From Isoetes taiwanensis (Eukaryota > Streptophyta > Lycopodiopsida > Isoetales > Isoetaceae): 64,000 nt of DNA. The notes under the pieces are model-generated. The model worked only from the letters and a program-made list of their open reading frames with translations, made no database searches and was not told where the DNA came from. A program made the position numbers and the translations under genes. Positions 12,101 through 24,149 of this stretch are shown in pieces; positions within the stretch are counted from its first letter, which is position 1, and each line of letters starts with the position of its first letter. The stretch covers positions 9,344,478-9,408,477 of the forward strand of contig JAJEKV010000038.1 of assembly GCA_021234155.1 (NCBI GenBank), in the 5' to 3' direction.

Positions 12101-13983
12101 GTTGGGGCAGAAGCAAGGACGATGCACACATTTTCTTGGATGCACCTTCTGTAGAAATTAAGCAGGAAATGGCTGGGCTATCTGGTGAAAGCAGTCCATT
12201 TTCGAGTACAGAAAATGGGTTAAGTCCACTCGAATCTGTGATTCTAAGGAATGGCAGTAATACAGTAGAAGCTACAGCATGTGGTGCAAAGACGAGTAGA
12301 AAAAGTAATGCTTCAGCTGCGTCCTGTAATTTTCCACAGTTTAGCAACACCCTCACGCCGACAACAGTTAAGTCGGTTGGATCTTGTGGAAGCAGATCCA
12401 CATTCGGAAGATCAAAGTCTTCCAACATTGCAGCATCTTTTGAACTAATGTCTCTTGCTGTGGCTAGTACTGAGCTGACAGAGAGATACCCTCCATTCAA
12501 GGACAGGCATAAATTGGCATTGGAATGGGAACAATCAATCAAAGAGAAGGCCGAAGAGGTGGCAGCCAGCAAACGCTCTGAAGCTATAAGTTCATTGACG
12601 GCCACAGAAGTGAAAAAAAGATCTCCTAGAAAGGCAAAGCCCCCACCTGAGCCATCTCCAAGTTCTGTAACACCTTGCAAGCCCATTGAAAAACCAGCTA
12701 TGGCAGTTCCTCTTCCTCCCCCCCAAAATGGAGCAACCCCAACACCCCCACCTCCACCTCCTCCTCCTATCCCAGGTTTAAAAAAATCTCAGCCTCAAAA
12801 TTGCAGTTCAATCCAAAGAGCACCTGAAGTAGTTCAATTTTACCAGTCCTTGATGAAACGTGATGTGAAAAAGGACTCGGCTGTGCTTCCCTCTGCCAAA
12901 GCCGATGGCAATTTGACTGAGATTCGCAATGACATGATTGGAGAAATCCAGAATCGATCTTCTCATCTGCTCGCTGTAAGTTTTTGCTTTAAATTTAGCA
13001 TATCTGCATAGAGCTGACTCTAGATAATTTTTTTTGCAGATCAAAGCTGATGTTGAGACTCAGGGCGAGTTTATCCAATCTCTGGCAAAACAAGTTCTTG
13101 CAGCTTCTTATTCAAATATCGATGATATTGTAGCATTTGTCAGTTGGTTAGATGAGGAGCTCTCTTTTCTGGTAAGGTTTAAATGTTGTCATTCAGTAAC
13201 TTGCAGATGGACACTTGCATGTTTAAGAGGCTGTTTTTCTTTTGGGAAAAGGTGGATGAACGGGCAGTGTTAAAGCACTTTGATTGGCCTGAAGGAAAGG
13301 CGGATGCTTTTCGGGAGGCTGCATTTGAGTATCAGGATCTGAAGAAACTAGAGCATGAGATATCCTCATATAAAGATGACCATCATCTACATCGAGATGT
13401 TGCATTGAGAAAAATGTTGGCTCTGCTGGAAAAGTAATTTTTTTTCTTCTTTTATATTAGTTCTGCATTTCAAAAGAACCTAGTTGCTCACTTAAGCTTT
13501 TGGTGAACAGGGTAGAACGAAGCGTCTACGCTCTTCTGAGAACACGAGAAAAGGCAATTGCACGTTATAAAGAGCATTGTATTCCCGTATATTGGATTCT
13601 TGATTCTGGAATAGTAGGCAAGGTACCAACTGTGTTCAATGCTCATTTGATTTTGCCAAATTTAAAAATGTTCTTATTCTGAAGGATCTTTTTCAATGCA
13701 GATCAAGCAGTCCTCTGTCAAATTAGCACAGAAGTATATGAGGAGGATAATTAAGGAGTTAGATCGTATTGGCACAGCTTCGCAAAAACCAACGAGAGAA
13801 TTTTTACTTTTGCAAGGAGTGCGATTTGCATTTCGTGTGCATCAGGTAATTTTTGAATACATTTTTATTTGGATTAGGTTGGTTTCAATTTGGGCGCTCG
13901 TATATTTGCAGTTTGCCGGTGGCTTTGATCACGATAGTATGCGCACTTTTGAGGAGCTTCGCAGTAGCGCATGTAAATGCTAA
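9163..13983 (+). CDS. CHUP1: CHUP1-like chloroplast positioning protein
   Basis: Nine coding exons join in frame with GT-AG introns: 9163-9259, 9422-9507, 9574-10758, 11680-12975, 13040-13171, 13252-13433, 13511-13622, 13702-13845, 13912-13983. They give 1,101 residues (Arabidopsis CHUP1 is about 1,000). CHUP1 sits on the chloroplast outer envelope and nucleates short actin filaments for light-driven chloroplast movement and anchoring. Visible: an N-terminal hydrophobic anchor (MLLQLGIALTCSVASFSF); a long coiled coil at residues of about 235-510, entered by GELLEYYGLEEQ and including EVEEIVYLRWINACLRYEL; a short proline tract near 797-826; and the conserved C-terminal block with PEVVQFYQSLMKRD, FVSWLDEELSFL, DWPEGKADAFREAAFEYQDL and GVRFAFRVHQ. 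The ATG at 9163 is chosen because it starts the anchor as in the family. The proline stretch is shorter than in Arabidopsis. Intron 2 (66 nt) keeps the frame if retained. No frame break was seen. Confidence 0.95.
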
Positions 13984-14011
13984 GGCCTGCATAAATTTTT
14001 TAAGCTTGCAG

Positions 14012-14042
14012 AATAAAGGAAATGTATACAAATTTCAATAAA
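14012..14042 (+). terminator. CHUP1 polyadenylation signals
   Basis: Two AATAAA hexamers at 14012-14017 and 14037-14042, 29 and 54 nt after the CHUP1 stop codon, in the normal window for 3' end formation. Confidence 0.55.
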
Positions 14043-14133
14043 AGATTTCCTTTTGTCAACTTGCAAGCAACTTAGAGTGATTATTCAACCCTTCCCTTGG
14101 ATATTTAATCCATAGTTTATTTCGTAAAATATT

Positions 14134-14252
14134 GTTTAAGAGGAGGTTAACCCTCCCCTCGAGGGAATTACGGCAAATAACCCTCGAGGCCGGCAGGCCG
14201 AGAGGGTTGTTGCCGTAATTTCCGAGAGGGGAGGGTTGACCTCCCTTAAACC
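14134..14252. repeat. Foldback element with arms of about 50 bp
   Basis: Near-perfect inverted arms surround a short self-complementary centre (GGCCGGCAGGCC). The left arm runs through GTTTAAG, AACCCTCCCCTC and AATTACGGCAA; the right arm gives the same blocks reverse-complemented. It is GC-rich in an AT-rich background and lies about 100 bp past the CHUP1 poly-A signals. It could be a foldback MITE or a small-RNA hairpin source. Confidence 0.7.
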
Positions 14253-14913
14253 CTAGTCCGAGCAGGTTCTCCATAGCCAGCTTCTCCATAAGCCAGCTTA
14301 ATTTGCGCTACCTGTGAATGAATGGAGATGGATTAAACTGCCTCTGTGACAGCCTCTGAGAAGAAAACATCTTCGTATTTACAAATAAGATTTTGTAGTT
14401 CCTTAAGGGTCACCAAATACTTCTGATAGCTAGGCTGAGCTCTGCCATAGCTGAGCTCTAGAGCAAGTAAAGAACGAAAGTGGTAAGCGCATATGCAGAG
14501 CTTCTACCCTTAATCTGTCGCTTGCCTCCTGATTCGCGTTCCTGCTATGCTCAATTTGCTCGTGGCGTCTGGCTTCTTTGCTTTGCAAGGTGCCGTCATG
14601 GGACATATGATTTTGCAAATAATGACCATATTTGCTATAAACCGCTTGCTCTGCAACCATATTTGCCGTTCTTCGTTTGCCATAGGTGAGCTCAAACGAA
14701 ACAAATTTGGCTTGAGAAATGCAAATGGCTTGTGTGTACCACCGGAATTGAAATTTGTAAGAAGCTAACCGCGACCTAGTCCATAGATTAGTTTTGTCGG
14801 CCGGAGACGGATCTATCTTAGGGGAAGCGGCGATCTATGCCGGGCGGATCTATGCCGGGAGCGCAAGAAGAGTCATGAGGAAGCTAGGCGCCGAAGCCGC
14901 GGTTTAAAACGAG

Positions 14914-15042
14914 CGAATATTCTCTGTAAAGGAATATTCGAGGAGTTATTACAGTAATCATTCGAATATTCTTAAAAAAGGAATATTCGGAAGGTTCTGG
15001 AAAATAACTTTCTCTGATCCAACGGTAGATAACGGTTGGATC
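14914..15042. repeat. Cluster of three short hairpins
   Basis: CGAATATTC...GAATATTCG occurs twice (14914-14940 and 14963-14989), each with 9-bp arms and a 9-nt loop. A third hairpin, GATCCAAC...GTTGGATC, follows at 15016-15042. There is no coding frame around them. Confidence 0.6.
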
Positions 15043-15252
15043 TTTAGAACCTACGAGGACTAGGGTTTAAGGGTGAGCTCCCTGTTTGTCGGGTGGTTGT
15101 TGTGAGCGGGAGCACCCTACGGGCAAACAGGAAATTCCTGACGAACAAGCTTACCCTCGCAATATCATAGTTGGGGAGTTTTATTCCTAGCACTTTTCAC
15201 AAACGCGAGTTCACCCTTTCTTGCACTGTGGCGCTATCCACATTGCAGCTAG

Positions 15253-15815
15253 GTGGGTTTTTTTTGCGCGTGGCTGATGTTTTATCATTGGATTACATCT
15301 ACGGCCATGGCTAGTCTGTTGGGTATCTTCGATATGATTGCCTTTGCTTCCCTCACCCTTCGGGGCGGGGGTTTTTTACTCCTGTCAGTAATACGCTTGC
15401 TGCTCTCTTTTTGTTTGGGTCCCATAGACCAATTGGTCTCCATGGACGCTAAAAAATCTATTCGATTCTATTCTAATTCCTCATCTTGTATGGATTTTTG
15501 TTGGCTATGTTTCTTTCAAGGTGTTGGTCAGGTGTGGCATGGAAGTTATTGCTGGGATCGTGGCTGGAATTTTTTGTACTTGGAATTTTCTTACTCACTG
15601 TGAGAAAAGAGATCTGATTCGAAGATAACTCTATAGTCAAACGAATTTGTCTGCTTACTTTATATTCTATTTTATCTGCCTTTTCCTCCTTAGGAAAGGT
15701 TGGAGTTGTATGAATTTTGCTTCTTTACCTTCTGCTATGACTAGCAGAACTATGTACTGTTTCTCTTAATTAATAGAAAAATCTACTCTTACTCTCAAAA
15801 AGAAAAAAAAAAAAT
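15253..15815 (+). mobile_element. Probable retroposon 3' region with poly-A
   Basis: Sequence ending in a run of A at about 15803-15815 after ...TCTACTCTTACTCTCAAAAAG, which looks like a retroposon tail. The upstream 116-codon frame (15253-15603) has no recognisable domain. I could not find a matching target duplication, so the left end is unknown. Confidence 0.3.
15365..15458. repeat. Left arm of a widely spaced inverted repeat
   Basis: Pairs with 17612-17700 in inverted orientation. The shared core includes GTCCCATAGACC, ATTGGTCTCC and TGGACG, with roughly 70 percent identity by eye over about 90 bp. The two arms are probably opposed copies of one element tail. Confidence 0.5.
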
Positions 15816-16059
15816 GGCTAACTTGTATTTGCTGTGTAAAATAGACTGTATGCATGTAACATGTAAATCTGCTATACTGTGATATCTCAATTTTATTCAT
15901 ATCAATAAGCCATGCTTCATGCAAGACATGTTTATTTAGTCTATTCTATACACTGAAGTTGTAGAAGGGTAGTTTCTTTAATGCTCTACTTGAATAACTA
16001 GTTAAGTCATGCATCCACATATTTTCGACTTAAACAATCAGGGAAATGCTTAGTCAGGA

Positions 16060-16606
16060 AGTAGAGTATCCCATCGATCCGAGCCATCGGATCGACATTC
16101 TCGAATGGGCAAGCATACATCTCTTGCGTGCATCATGCATCATTTGGGATCGCTATTTCATGCAGCTTCTGCATCGACTCCTCATCGGCGTTTTCTCCTC
16201 TCTCAGCAGTTCCCTTGACTCTCGTTTTTTGATACCAGGCAGGGGAGGGGCTTCTCCCTGCTTGGTTTGACAGTTTGGCGTCTTTTTCGATACTGGAACA
16301 TCGTTCTTCCCTGATCTTGTCGCTTTTTTTTGTCATCATTCAGCCTTTGACCTCGGTCCCGTTTTGATAAGGAAGTTCTCTTTTTGTCGGGAGCTTTTCT
16401 CTCTTTTCATGCGAGCCCTTCGAGAATCCCATCGATCCGAGCCATCGGATCGACATTCTCAAATGGGCAAGCATGCATCTCTTGCATGCATGCATGCATT
16501 GCATGCATTTTCTGTGGCTCTGGTTCATTTGGGATCGTTATTTCTTGCAGCTTCTGCATCGACTCCTCATCGGCGTTTTCTCCTCTCTCAGCAGTTCCCT
16601 TGACTC
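16060..16606. repeat. Direct duplication, units of about 165-185 bp
   Basis: The block at 16060-16222 (ATCCCATCGATCCGAGCCAT ... CTCAGCAGTTCCCTTGACTC) recurs at 16425-16606 with few changes, 365 bp downstream. The second copy carries an expanded GCAT-rich run (TGCATGCATGCATGCATTGC) where the first has TGCGTGCATCATGCATC. A shared phrase (CATGCGAGCCCTTCGAGAA) lies at about 16408-16426 and 17352-17370. Non-coding. Confidence 0.75.
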
Positions 16607-16658
16607 CCACCCACCCTCCCTTAATGTGTATATTATTGTAAATGTTGTTTTTTATTGC

Positions 16659-16749
16659 GTGGCACGCATGACCAGCCCCTCGCTTTTTCGAGGTTGTTTT
16701 TTGTCGTGTGGCACGCGTGACCAGCCCCTCGCTTTTCGAGGTTGTTATT
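16659..16749. repeat. Tandem duplication of about 47 bp
   Basis: Two adjacent copies share GTGGCACGC, TGACCAGCCCCTCGC and TTTTCGAGGTTGTT. Non-coding. Confidence 0.7.
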
Positions 16750-17611
16750 TTCTTATCTTTGTGATCTAGTTTGTTGATGTGCAGCATGGTTCGAAAATAG
16801 GGGAGTTCCTCCCCTAAAAATCCGCCCACTTGTGTTAAATTCCGGTCATCCTGAAAATTTTCCGGCAAGAAGATACTATTTCCCAGCATAATACATTAAA
16901 AAATGCAATAACATATATTTTTTCCGGTAGCCTCAAAAAGCCAACGGCATTTTCTCTGGTTAGACTCATTGCTATTTTCGAGCCCTGATGTACAGGTACA
17001 GGGGGATGCGCGACTCCATCTTCTTCAGGCTTCGGGGGTTTCTTTGTGGGAGCATTTTTTTTTTTTTTTTTAGCCTTTTGTTGTGTCCAAGCCCCTTGCA
17101 GAGAGCTTATCACTAGGGTTTTTCCTCGAAAACCCGAGAGGGCGAGGTTTTTTAATCCCGGTAATAAGCTCTCTGTAGGTACACTTAACCGACATCTGTA
17201 GAATTTTTTTGGGGTCTAGATGATATAACTGGATGTTCCCTGTATTTTTTCGTTGTGGGTAGCTTGTAAATATGCAGCTACCCACTCTTAACCATTGTAG
17301 AATTCTGCTGAGATGAATGAAAAGCCTAGCGGGAGCTTCTGTCTGTTTTCATGCGAGCCCTTCGAGAAGGATGGTGCCTTTGGCATAAATACTTTGATGT
17401 ATTAAGGATATATATATAAAAAAAGCATATTGCTAGAGATTTCTTTAGGTTCAGGTATTTGCTATGGGCTATTTGTCTCAGTTTTTTCCCATTATAATTG
17501 CCTTAGAAGTTTGTTGAGCAATGACGTTGCCAAATAGGAGACGGACATAGTCTGAAACCTTCAACATGTTTACAACATCATTTGAGTGCATTAGGAAGGA
17601 AGGAAGGAAGG

Positions 17612-17700
17612 TACTTTTATCGTCCACGGAGACCAATGGGTCTATGGGACCAATACAAAAGCGCAAACAAGCGGATTCTTTGCCCGGATTAAAACCCCGC
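17612..17700. repeat. Right arm of the spaced inverted repeat
   Basis: Inverted partner of 15365-15458. It lies at the 3' side of the minus-strand LINE remnant that starts near 17700, so it may be that element's 3' UTR. Confidence 0.5.
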
Positions 17701-19840
17701 CGAAGGGTTTCGAGAAAAACCGTGGCGACAATCGGCCGGCCGACAAATGCGGCTAATCATATGAAATGCGTAAACATCCCAATATATCTGATCATGCACC
17801 ACCCCGTAGTGCCTAGTCCCAGACATTGGCAGGGGCAAAGGTGACCTCGCGAGTCCGATACCTCTCGGATGTATGACCCGAGGGCACGTCACCGGCCGGT
17901 GTGTTCATCGGCAAATGCAAGGACACGTCCGGCCGCGTACTAAAGGGAGCCGTATCCGCCCGGACCGGACCGAACGCCGGGCAACTCGGAAAGTGTGAGA
18001 CTCATCCTCAATGGCACCCGTTTGACAAAGACTGACAGAGAGCCTGTCTGGCGGGGCTCCCAATCCACCTGCCCGTCCTCGCGAAGATGGTGGGCACCTG
18101 TGGCGAATGGAGGCAATGAGTTCAGCTTTTCCGGGGAGCCTTCGGAACGAGGCGTGGGCCCCGAGACTTCTGGGGGTTGATGTGCTCCTTGTAATGGGCC
18201 ATTTTGACTGCTCTAGAGCAATGGGGTCCCGAGCTTGCCGAAACAAGCATCTAGGTACTCCACATTTTATCTGTCCGACGGCCATTTGCGCCCGGTAAAT
18301 ACTGTGCTCTCCTGCGTTCCATCTGGCGAAAGCGATCTCTCTTACCCTCCAACAGGCCCTAAGCCGCTGCGGACTCATGGCCCGCGGTGTAAGCCAGTCG
18401 CCCGGAGCCAGAGCATCACCCATAGTAACCACTTTCGAAAATAGGCGATGTGTCTATCAAGAACGCCCGTGGCGGTAAGAATCCGGTTTCTACTTGGCAG
18501 AATCGATAGGGGCCCCGAAGGTTTCACCAAGTGCCCGTGCCAAAAATGCCTATACGCACCTGCTCCAAGTCATTCCGTTAGCCAAAGAGGCGGCGGGGCC
18601 CCAAACCGACCCGTACGAGAAGGGCCGGGCTTCGACCGGTGCAGGAGCAGAGATGTGGACCGATGGCCCCAATCATATAGCTCACACTGGTGGCCCCATT
18701 ACGCATGGCATAAAGCGCTTTCCATTTTCTGTCACCTTAAGAAGCGGGATAGGCGCCTCCAGTGGCGAGGGAGGGGAACTCCACCCCTAGGTACTTGTAG
18801 GTGGGGTGTGACGCCCTGCCGCCCCCATATGTGAGTGCAGAGGCATGCGGTGATGTGAAGAGGATATGAGAACCACCGGGTCTTGGCGGATTGACGCCAA
18901 GATGTCCGTAGCCCGACAAAATGTGTCTAGGGCATCCGGTGAGACCGCATAGCTTCGGGGTGTGGGCCGCCAGGCCAACATCGCCCGTGATAGATGAGCC
19001 GGCGGATGACTGGTGCAAAAGCGCATGCCATCCCCCATGCTCGATAAGCCGTGGCTCTAACCGACAATGTAGAGGCCAAAAGTGTTGGCGAGGGCAACAA
19101 CCGCCGGGACCTCGATACTCATCGGGTGAATGCTTGGCGTCGGTACGCATCCTGCCAAAACAACTCTCATACAACTTTCGTATATGGCATTCGTGACAGC
19201 AGCTGGAGCCCCGATTGACGCATCCTAGCCTCACGGCTTTCCCTGGGACCGTATCAAAAGCCTTTTGCGAAGTCCACAAAGCAACAATACAAGTCCAAAG
19301 ATGATTCCGGTATCTTCAATCGGTGCGGCGTAAAGATATGGTCAATCGCTGAGTGGCGGTCGAAGCTTCGCCGTGTGAGGGGCTCGTCACATCCGCCGCC
19401 CGGTGGGTCAACTGGCCGCTTCGAGAATACCAGCCAACAGTTTGGCAAATACCGAGGCGACCATGATCGTCCGTGCATTGGCCGGACGGTGTGGGTCGCC
19501 CGCCTTGTGAATGGGAACAACCCTCGCCAGGGTCCATTGTCGGGAAACCCTCCCCGCAATGCTACGTTGAAGCGGGGGTAGTGAGGACCCATGGACAAGG
19601 CGCTGCCTTGCCCACTTGAGGTAACTTCGGCACGCATACCATCGAGGTCGGTGCCTTCCATTAGCTAGCCGTTCGCAGGCCCTCCTCAACATCCTCGATC
19701 CCACGAGAACCAATGGGGGCCATCACGTGGGGTATGGGCGTCGCGCCCCTGGGGTCATGAAGAGCTGCAAAAATCTTTATTCCCCTTTGCGGGTGTGATG
19801 TCCCCGTGGGAAAGAAGAAGAAGACTTCAACTTAGCTGAG
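17700..19840 (-). mobile_element. GC-rich LINE remnant of a different clade
   Basis: Minus-strand reading gives, in order, VVPIHKAGDPHRPANARTIM with SVFAKLLAGILE (about 19520-19420), a FDRHSAIDHIFT block (about 19370-19340), YCCFVDFAKGF and KAFDTVPGKAVRLG (about 19290-19215), KLYES (about 19170), and near 18000 an AIEDESHTF segment like the Cys/His tail of LINE proteins. These are reverse-transcriptase blocks (palm and fingers) unlike the plant L1 wording elsewhere in the window; the GDP...RTIMV...FAKL form is closer to RTE- or RandI/Dualen-like RTs. Frames change repeatedly. No intact YADD was found. The segment is far more GC-rich than its neighbours. Confidence 0.6.
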
Positions 19841-19849
19841 TATATTGAA

Positions 19850-22800
19850 TAATGATGCAAATTCTAGAAACTGCTTAAATTGCATGGTCTGGACAAATGT
19901 TGAAAGGCTACAATCTTGATTGCGATGATTATACCAAACCAGAGGTGGCCTTCCCTTCCAAGAAGTCCATCTTCATGTTCCATTATGCGGTCTAATCCAA
20001 GCAGAAGAAGTTTTGGCCCTTTGTTCATTCATATATGATACCTATTTGCTATTACCTCTGGAAAAGACTAGATATTTTGTATACCCCAAAGCTATTTAGA
20101 TGAAGTTTCTATTCTGTGCTTCTTTTTAATTCTTCTCTATCATGGATCTTTCAAGTTTTAGAATCCTCATACTTCCCATCACCATGCCTCGAGTTTTCTA
20201 GGGCAGTGTTGTGACCGTGACCAGGACAAATGCAACAATATCTTGCTCCTCCAAGATTTGAAGTAGCTCTTACCTTCCTCCATGGCAAAATTCAACCAAC
20301 GATCTTCAAGTAAGTTTCTAGTTTATACTCGAATGAAACATGTATTTCCATTTTATGCCCTATTATATTTGTTCTTATGCATTCATAATATCCAGCAAGA
20401 AAGATTCCTGCAGATGTCATTATACCTTCTAGGCAAGTTCTTCTTCACTTCATGTTTATCTTTTGTGAGGCTGTAGCTTTTTTTTGTTTTGTTTGGTGTG
20501 TTGGAATGGATCCTAAATTTTTGGTTTGCTAATAACTCTGGAAAAGACTAGATATTTTGTATATTCTAAAGCTGTTTAGGTGAAGTTCCTATTCCGTGTT
20601 TCTCTTCAGTTTTCCTCTATCGTCGATCTTTCAAGTTTTAGAATCTTCATATTTCCCATCACCATGCCTCGAGTTTTGTAAGGCAATGTTATGCCTTCAC
20701 AATCTTTGTTTATATCCAGCAAGAAAGGTTCCTGCAGTGTGTCATTATATCTTTTGGGCAAGAAGTTCTTCACTTCATGTTTCTCTTTTGTGTAGATTGT
20801 GTTTATCTTTTGTGTAGACTGTATTTTCTTTTCTTTGTGCTGAAATGGATCCTAAGTTCATGGCCTCTTCTACTTGGGTAAAATATGCCTCCAATAGAAT
20901 AGAAAGATTAACATCATAAATCACAAGTCCTTGCAGGCAATTTTTTATCTTTGCAGTGCACATATTTCTCTGTCAATAGGTCTTTGAAATATTTATTGCT
21001 ACATAATACTGATTAAGGTAAGTTAGACTATTGTCAAAACATAAAACCATTGCTTATATAGGCAAACAAAAGAACTTTAATAAAACTGGATCTGTACTCA
21101 GTCAATTGCTATGGTACAGTACTTAACCGCTCAACTGAATCCACCTCCAAAAGGTTATATTGGCAAAGCGACAAACATTGGCTTAACTGGATCATCACTC
21201 TACACTGCAGTTTCTGATCAAAGAGATTACATTGGCTTAGAAATAGAAAAGAACTCTGCTTTAGGGCTGACTCTATTTTTAACAAAGGATGACAGGATTA
21301 CTCCTCGGATTAAAATACTGGCAATCCCAAAGTGGTACTGGTCTTTAAGTTGGGTAGACAATCTCCATAAAGGATGATCGATGATGCTCTCATCAAGTCG
21401 CATATACAGTAGAAGGCCACTGCATCTGATTTAGTGGGCTGCTGCTATAGTAGTTACCGTTGCCGTAGTTCCTCCTTCATCATCATGTTAACAGGTTGCT
21501 AGTATGAACAATTCGCTTGTCTTCAGCAATTGATCGCATACCCCTTTTCGATGCCTCCCCTTTAAATAAAAGGTCTTCATTTATATAAGAATATGCCTCT
21601 TTAATAGTTTTAAGGCCCATTCCAAATTTCGCTTCCTTTACCTTTTTTCCCTTTGCTAATCTTTAAATAACTCCTTCAAAATATTCACGACCCAACCCCT
21701 TCCAATTTAACAATGATATATAAGTTTTTTATCTAACAAAGGTTTTTACCTTATATTACTGGGCTACATTGGAATATCCACATAGCTTCGCCATTTTTTC
21801 CTATAGCTCTTTCACCTGGACTACTCCCACCAAGCTTGTACTATAACAATTCTTCCCTTCTCATGATCGATCGTCCTTGATCAATATTAACCTGGAAGAA
21901 AACCATCAAACCTTCCTTTCGAAAGTTGATCGATGTAGAAAAGTGTATTAGTCCTTTCCTTCTCAAGATTAATCTTATCTTCCTCCCTGAAGAATGTTCT
22001 GTTTCTGATCCTCCAAGGCTTTCGTTCGATGCATAAGATTGCTTGAGCATGTGTGTTTAATGAAGTAAAGTTTTCTTTTCTTTACAAGATCCTAGGTTTA
22101 TATATTTTACTATTCAAATAATTATTGGAAGAACTACTTCCTAATGGAACGTAAAAATATCTTTCTAGTTCGAGTTAAATGGCGACATTTAACTTAAAGG
22201 TTCATAAAGGGGGTTCTTTCTTGCTCAAGTCAAGTTGGATAATCTGCTTGAACTAACAGAAAGGGAAATACCTGGAAATGCCATTCTTGTTCAAGTGAGG
22301 GATGCCTACATAATGGTTCAATTAAATTTTTTCTTGCTTCCATCACAGAAGTTTACGATGTTTTGAATTGTGTTAGTTCGTCTCCATTTATCAACAGTTT
22401 TTTGATCTTGACCTTATATAACTATTACAACTTCTTGCTTCCGTGATGCCATAATAAAGGTCTGAATCACGCTCTGATACCAGTTCATATGATTGAGGTA
22501 ATTTAGACCGTTTTAAAAATATTAAATGCTATAATTTATGTTATTTTTTCAAACGCCTGGGGATTTAGGTGGTATTTTATGTATTTGTGCTAGTAGACAA
22601 TGCTTCTAACCTTGTCTTTAAGGATTTTATATCAGCCATACAATAGAACATACAATAGATCTATACTGTCCCTATGATAATCTTGCAATAATTTTTCTAT
22701 ATTTTTTTACTTGTGCAATGGCGAGCATATTGATTATTGGCTTGTCTTTAATGAGCCATATATATTTGTGAACCAACCTGATTCAAGCATTTGACCATTC

Positions 22801-23156
22801 ATTTGCAACAGAAGATTGCTACTTGCTATATAATGCTACATGCTTGATTTTTATTGGCCATATCCCATTCTTTTGTTTGCATTAAAAATATTTGAAGGTC
22901 CATCCACATCGTATCCATTCCCAAATATACATTAAGACATCCGCATGCAATTTATACGTATCAATAATACTTTTGGTGCATGTCTTCGTACTGGCTTTAT
23001 TTTTTATGACTCCACATGTGCCATTACCATCTACCTTGCTGCTGGCAATGACTTCCTTGTGAAAGCACGTGTCATCTTAAAAATAGACATCATGTGACAT
23101 CAGACATATTTTGGGATCATAAGACAAATAGCTGGCAAGCTTGCTTTCACTATCAA
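19850..23156. other. Non-coding stretch, no gene recognised
   Basis: AT-rich sequence with short frames only. It contains the direct duplication at 20057-20802. An 88-codon frame at 21111-21377 (QLNPPPKGYIGKATNIG...) matches nothing I know and has no splice or promoter support. Confidence 0.5.
20057..20802. repeat. Spaced direct duplication
   Basis: Block 20057-20212 recurs at about 20530-20694, sharing CTGGAAAAGACTAGATATTT, TCTTTCAAGTTTTAGAATC and CCATCACCATGCCTCGAGTT. Block 20392-20479 recurs at 20716-20802 (TCCAGCAAGAAAG, TTCTTCACTTCATGTTT). The unit is roughly 470 bp in one copy and shortened in the second. Identity is about 85 percent by eye. Confidence 0.7.
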
Positions 23157-23310
23157 TATGTAGCATAATAACAGGGGGTTTTCTTTGTGTTTTTGTACGC
23201 TTTTCACTAAGGTTTTCCTATGATTTCGTGATGTATTCAAATGGATGTACTACTGCGTACATCTAGAGTGCATCATTTCCGAGCCATTGATTTTAGCCTT
23301 TTTTTTCCAA

Positions 23311-23477
23311 TGGTCAACAACCAATGGCTCACAACAAAAGCCCCTTTTTCGGCGTGTGGTGCATAATGGTCAACAACCAATGGCTCACAACAAAAGCCCC
23401 TCTTTTTGGCGTGTGGTGCGTAATGGTCAACAACTAACGGCTCACAACAAAAGCTCTCTTTTTTGTGTGGTGCATAA
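23311..23477. repeat. 56-bp minisatellite, three units
   Basis: Units begin at 23311, 23367 and 23424. Each carries TGGTCAACAAC, GGCTCACAACAAAAGC and GTGTGGTGC. The paralogous locus at about 25416-25530 has two units, so copy number has changed since the duplication. Confidence 0.85.
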
Positions 23478-24128
23478 CGGGCACAATGAAGGGCTTGAAG
23501 GCGCATGTAGTGCGGTTTCCCTGGCAACAACACATTTCTTATCATAACTTTTGATCCGAGCTCTGTTTGAGATGATTTTTATTGCTTTGGAAAGCTCTCT
23601 CCGAGATCTTTTTGATAGTGTATGATATAGATATGTTTGGGTAGGTTATCTATGCTAAAACAGCAATTTTTCGGCCGGGTTTGGTAGGCTTTCACATCCT
23701 ACTAGCTGATTAATACAGGATTGCCCTATTGGATATTGTTTTATGGCTCATTCCAAATGAAGGTTGCAAAAAATTGCCATGCATTTTTAGATTTTGAGGC
23801 AGTTATTAAGCAAATTCCAAGGCTTCTAGATCCTTGTGCTAACAAGAGAAAAGTTTCCACTTTGGTTTCTCACCACAAGAATCCATGGAGGCCAAAGGTG
23901 TTTGTTAAATTCCAGTTGAAAAATGTTTGTGTATGGGTGTTGCAAACTTTATGACTTTCAGAATAATGGGATCAATCCGCTCTATCTTTATGGTAACTTT
24001 TACTTATGTTCTATTTGTTTTATTGTGATGAAATTCTGGTCATAAAATTAAATACAGGTGATAAAAGCCTCAAATGAATTCTAGTTTTTTTCTGGTTTGA
24101 ATTCTAAAATTTTTGTCACACCGGGAGA

Positions 24129-24149
24129 GGGGAGGGGAGGGGAGGGGGG
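24129..24149 (+). repeat. G-quadruplex-type tract
   Basis: Four G-runs (GGGGA three times, then six G). It satisfies the G4 pattern with single-base loops. It lies in an insertion that is absent from the paralogous locus near 26540. Confidence 0.75.

Noticed and set aside
12054-12686. 210-codon minus-strand frame
   Set aside because: It lies antisense to CHUP1 exon 4, which is conserved and spliced. A shadow.
14221-14262. Telomere-like CCCTAAA repeat
   Set aside because: Only single CCTTAAACCCTAG-type occurrences, not a tandem array.
16473-16769. Open frames of 80-160 codons on both strands around 16.4-16.9 kb
   Set aside because: They arise from duplicated low-complexity sequence (GCAT runs, CTCCTCATCGG) on both strands at once, have no domain, and fall in a repeated non-coding block.
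17905-18444. Independent GC-rich genes on both strands in 17.9-19.7 kb
   Set aside because: High GC content leaves several frames open. Only the minus-strand frames show ordered reverse-transcriptase motifs.
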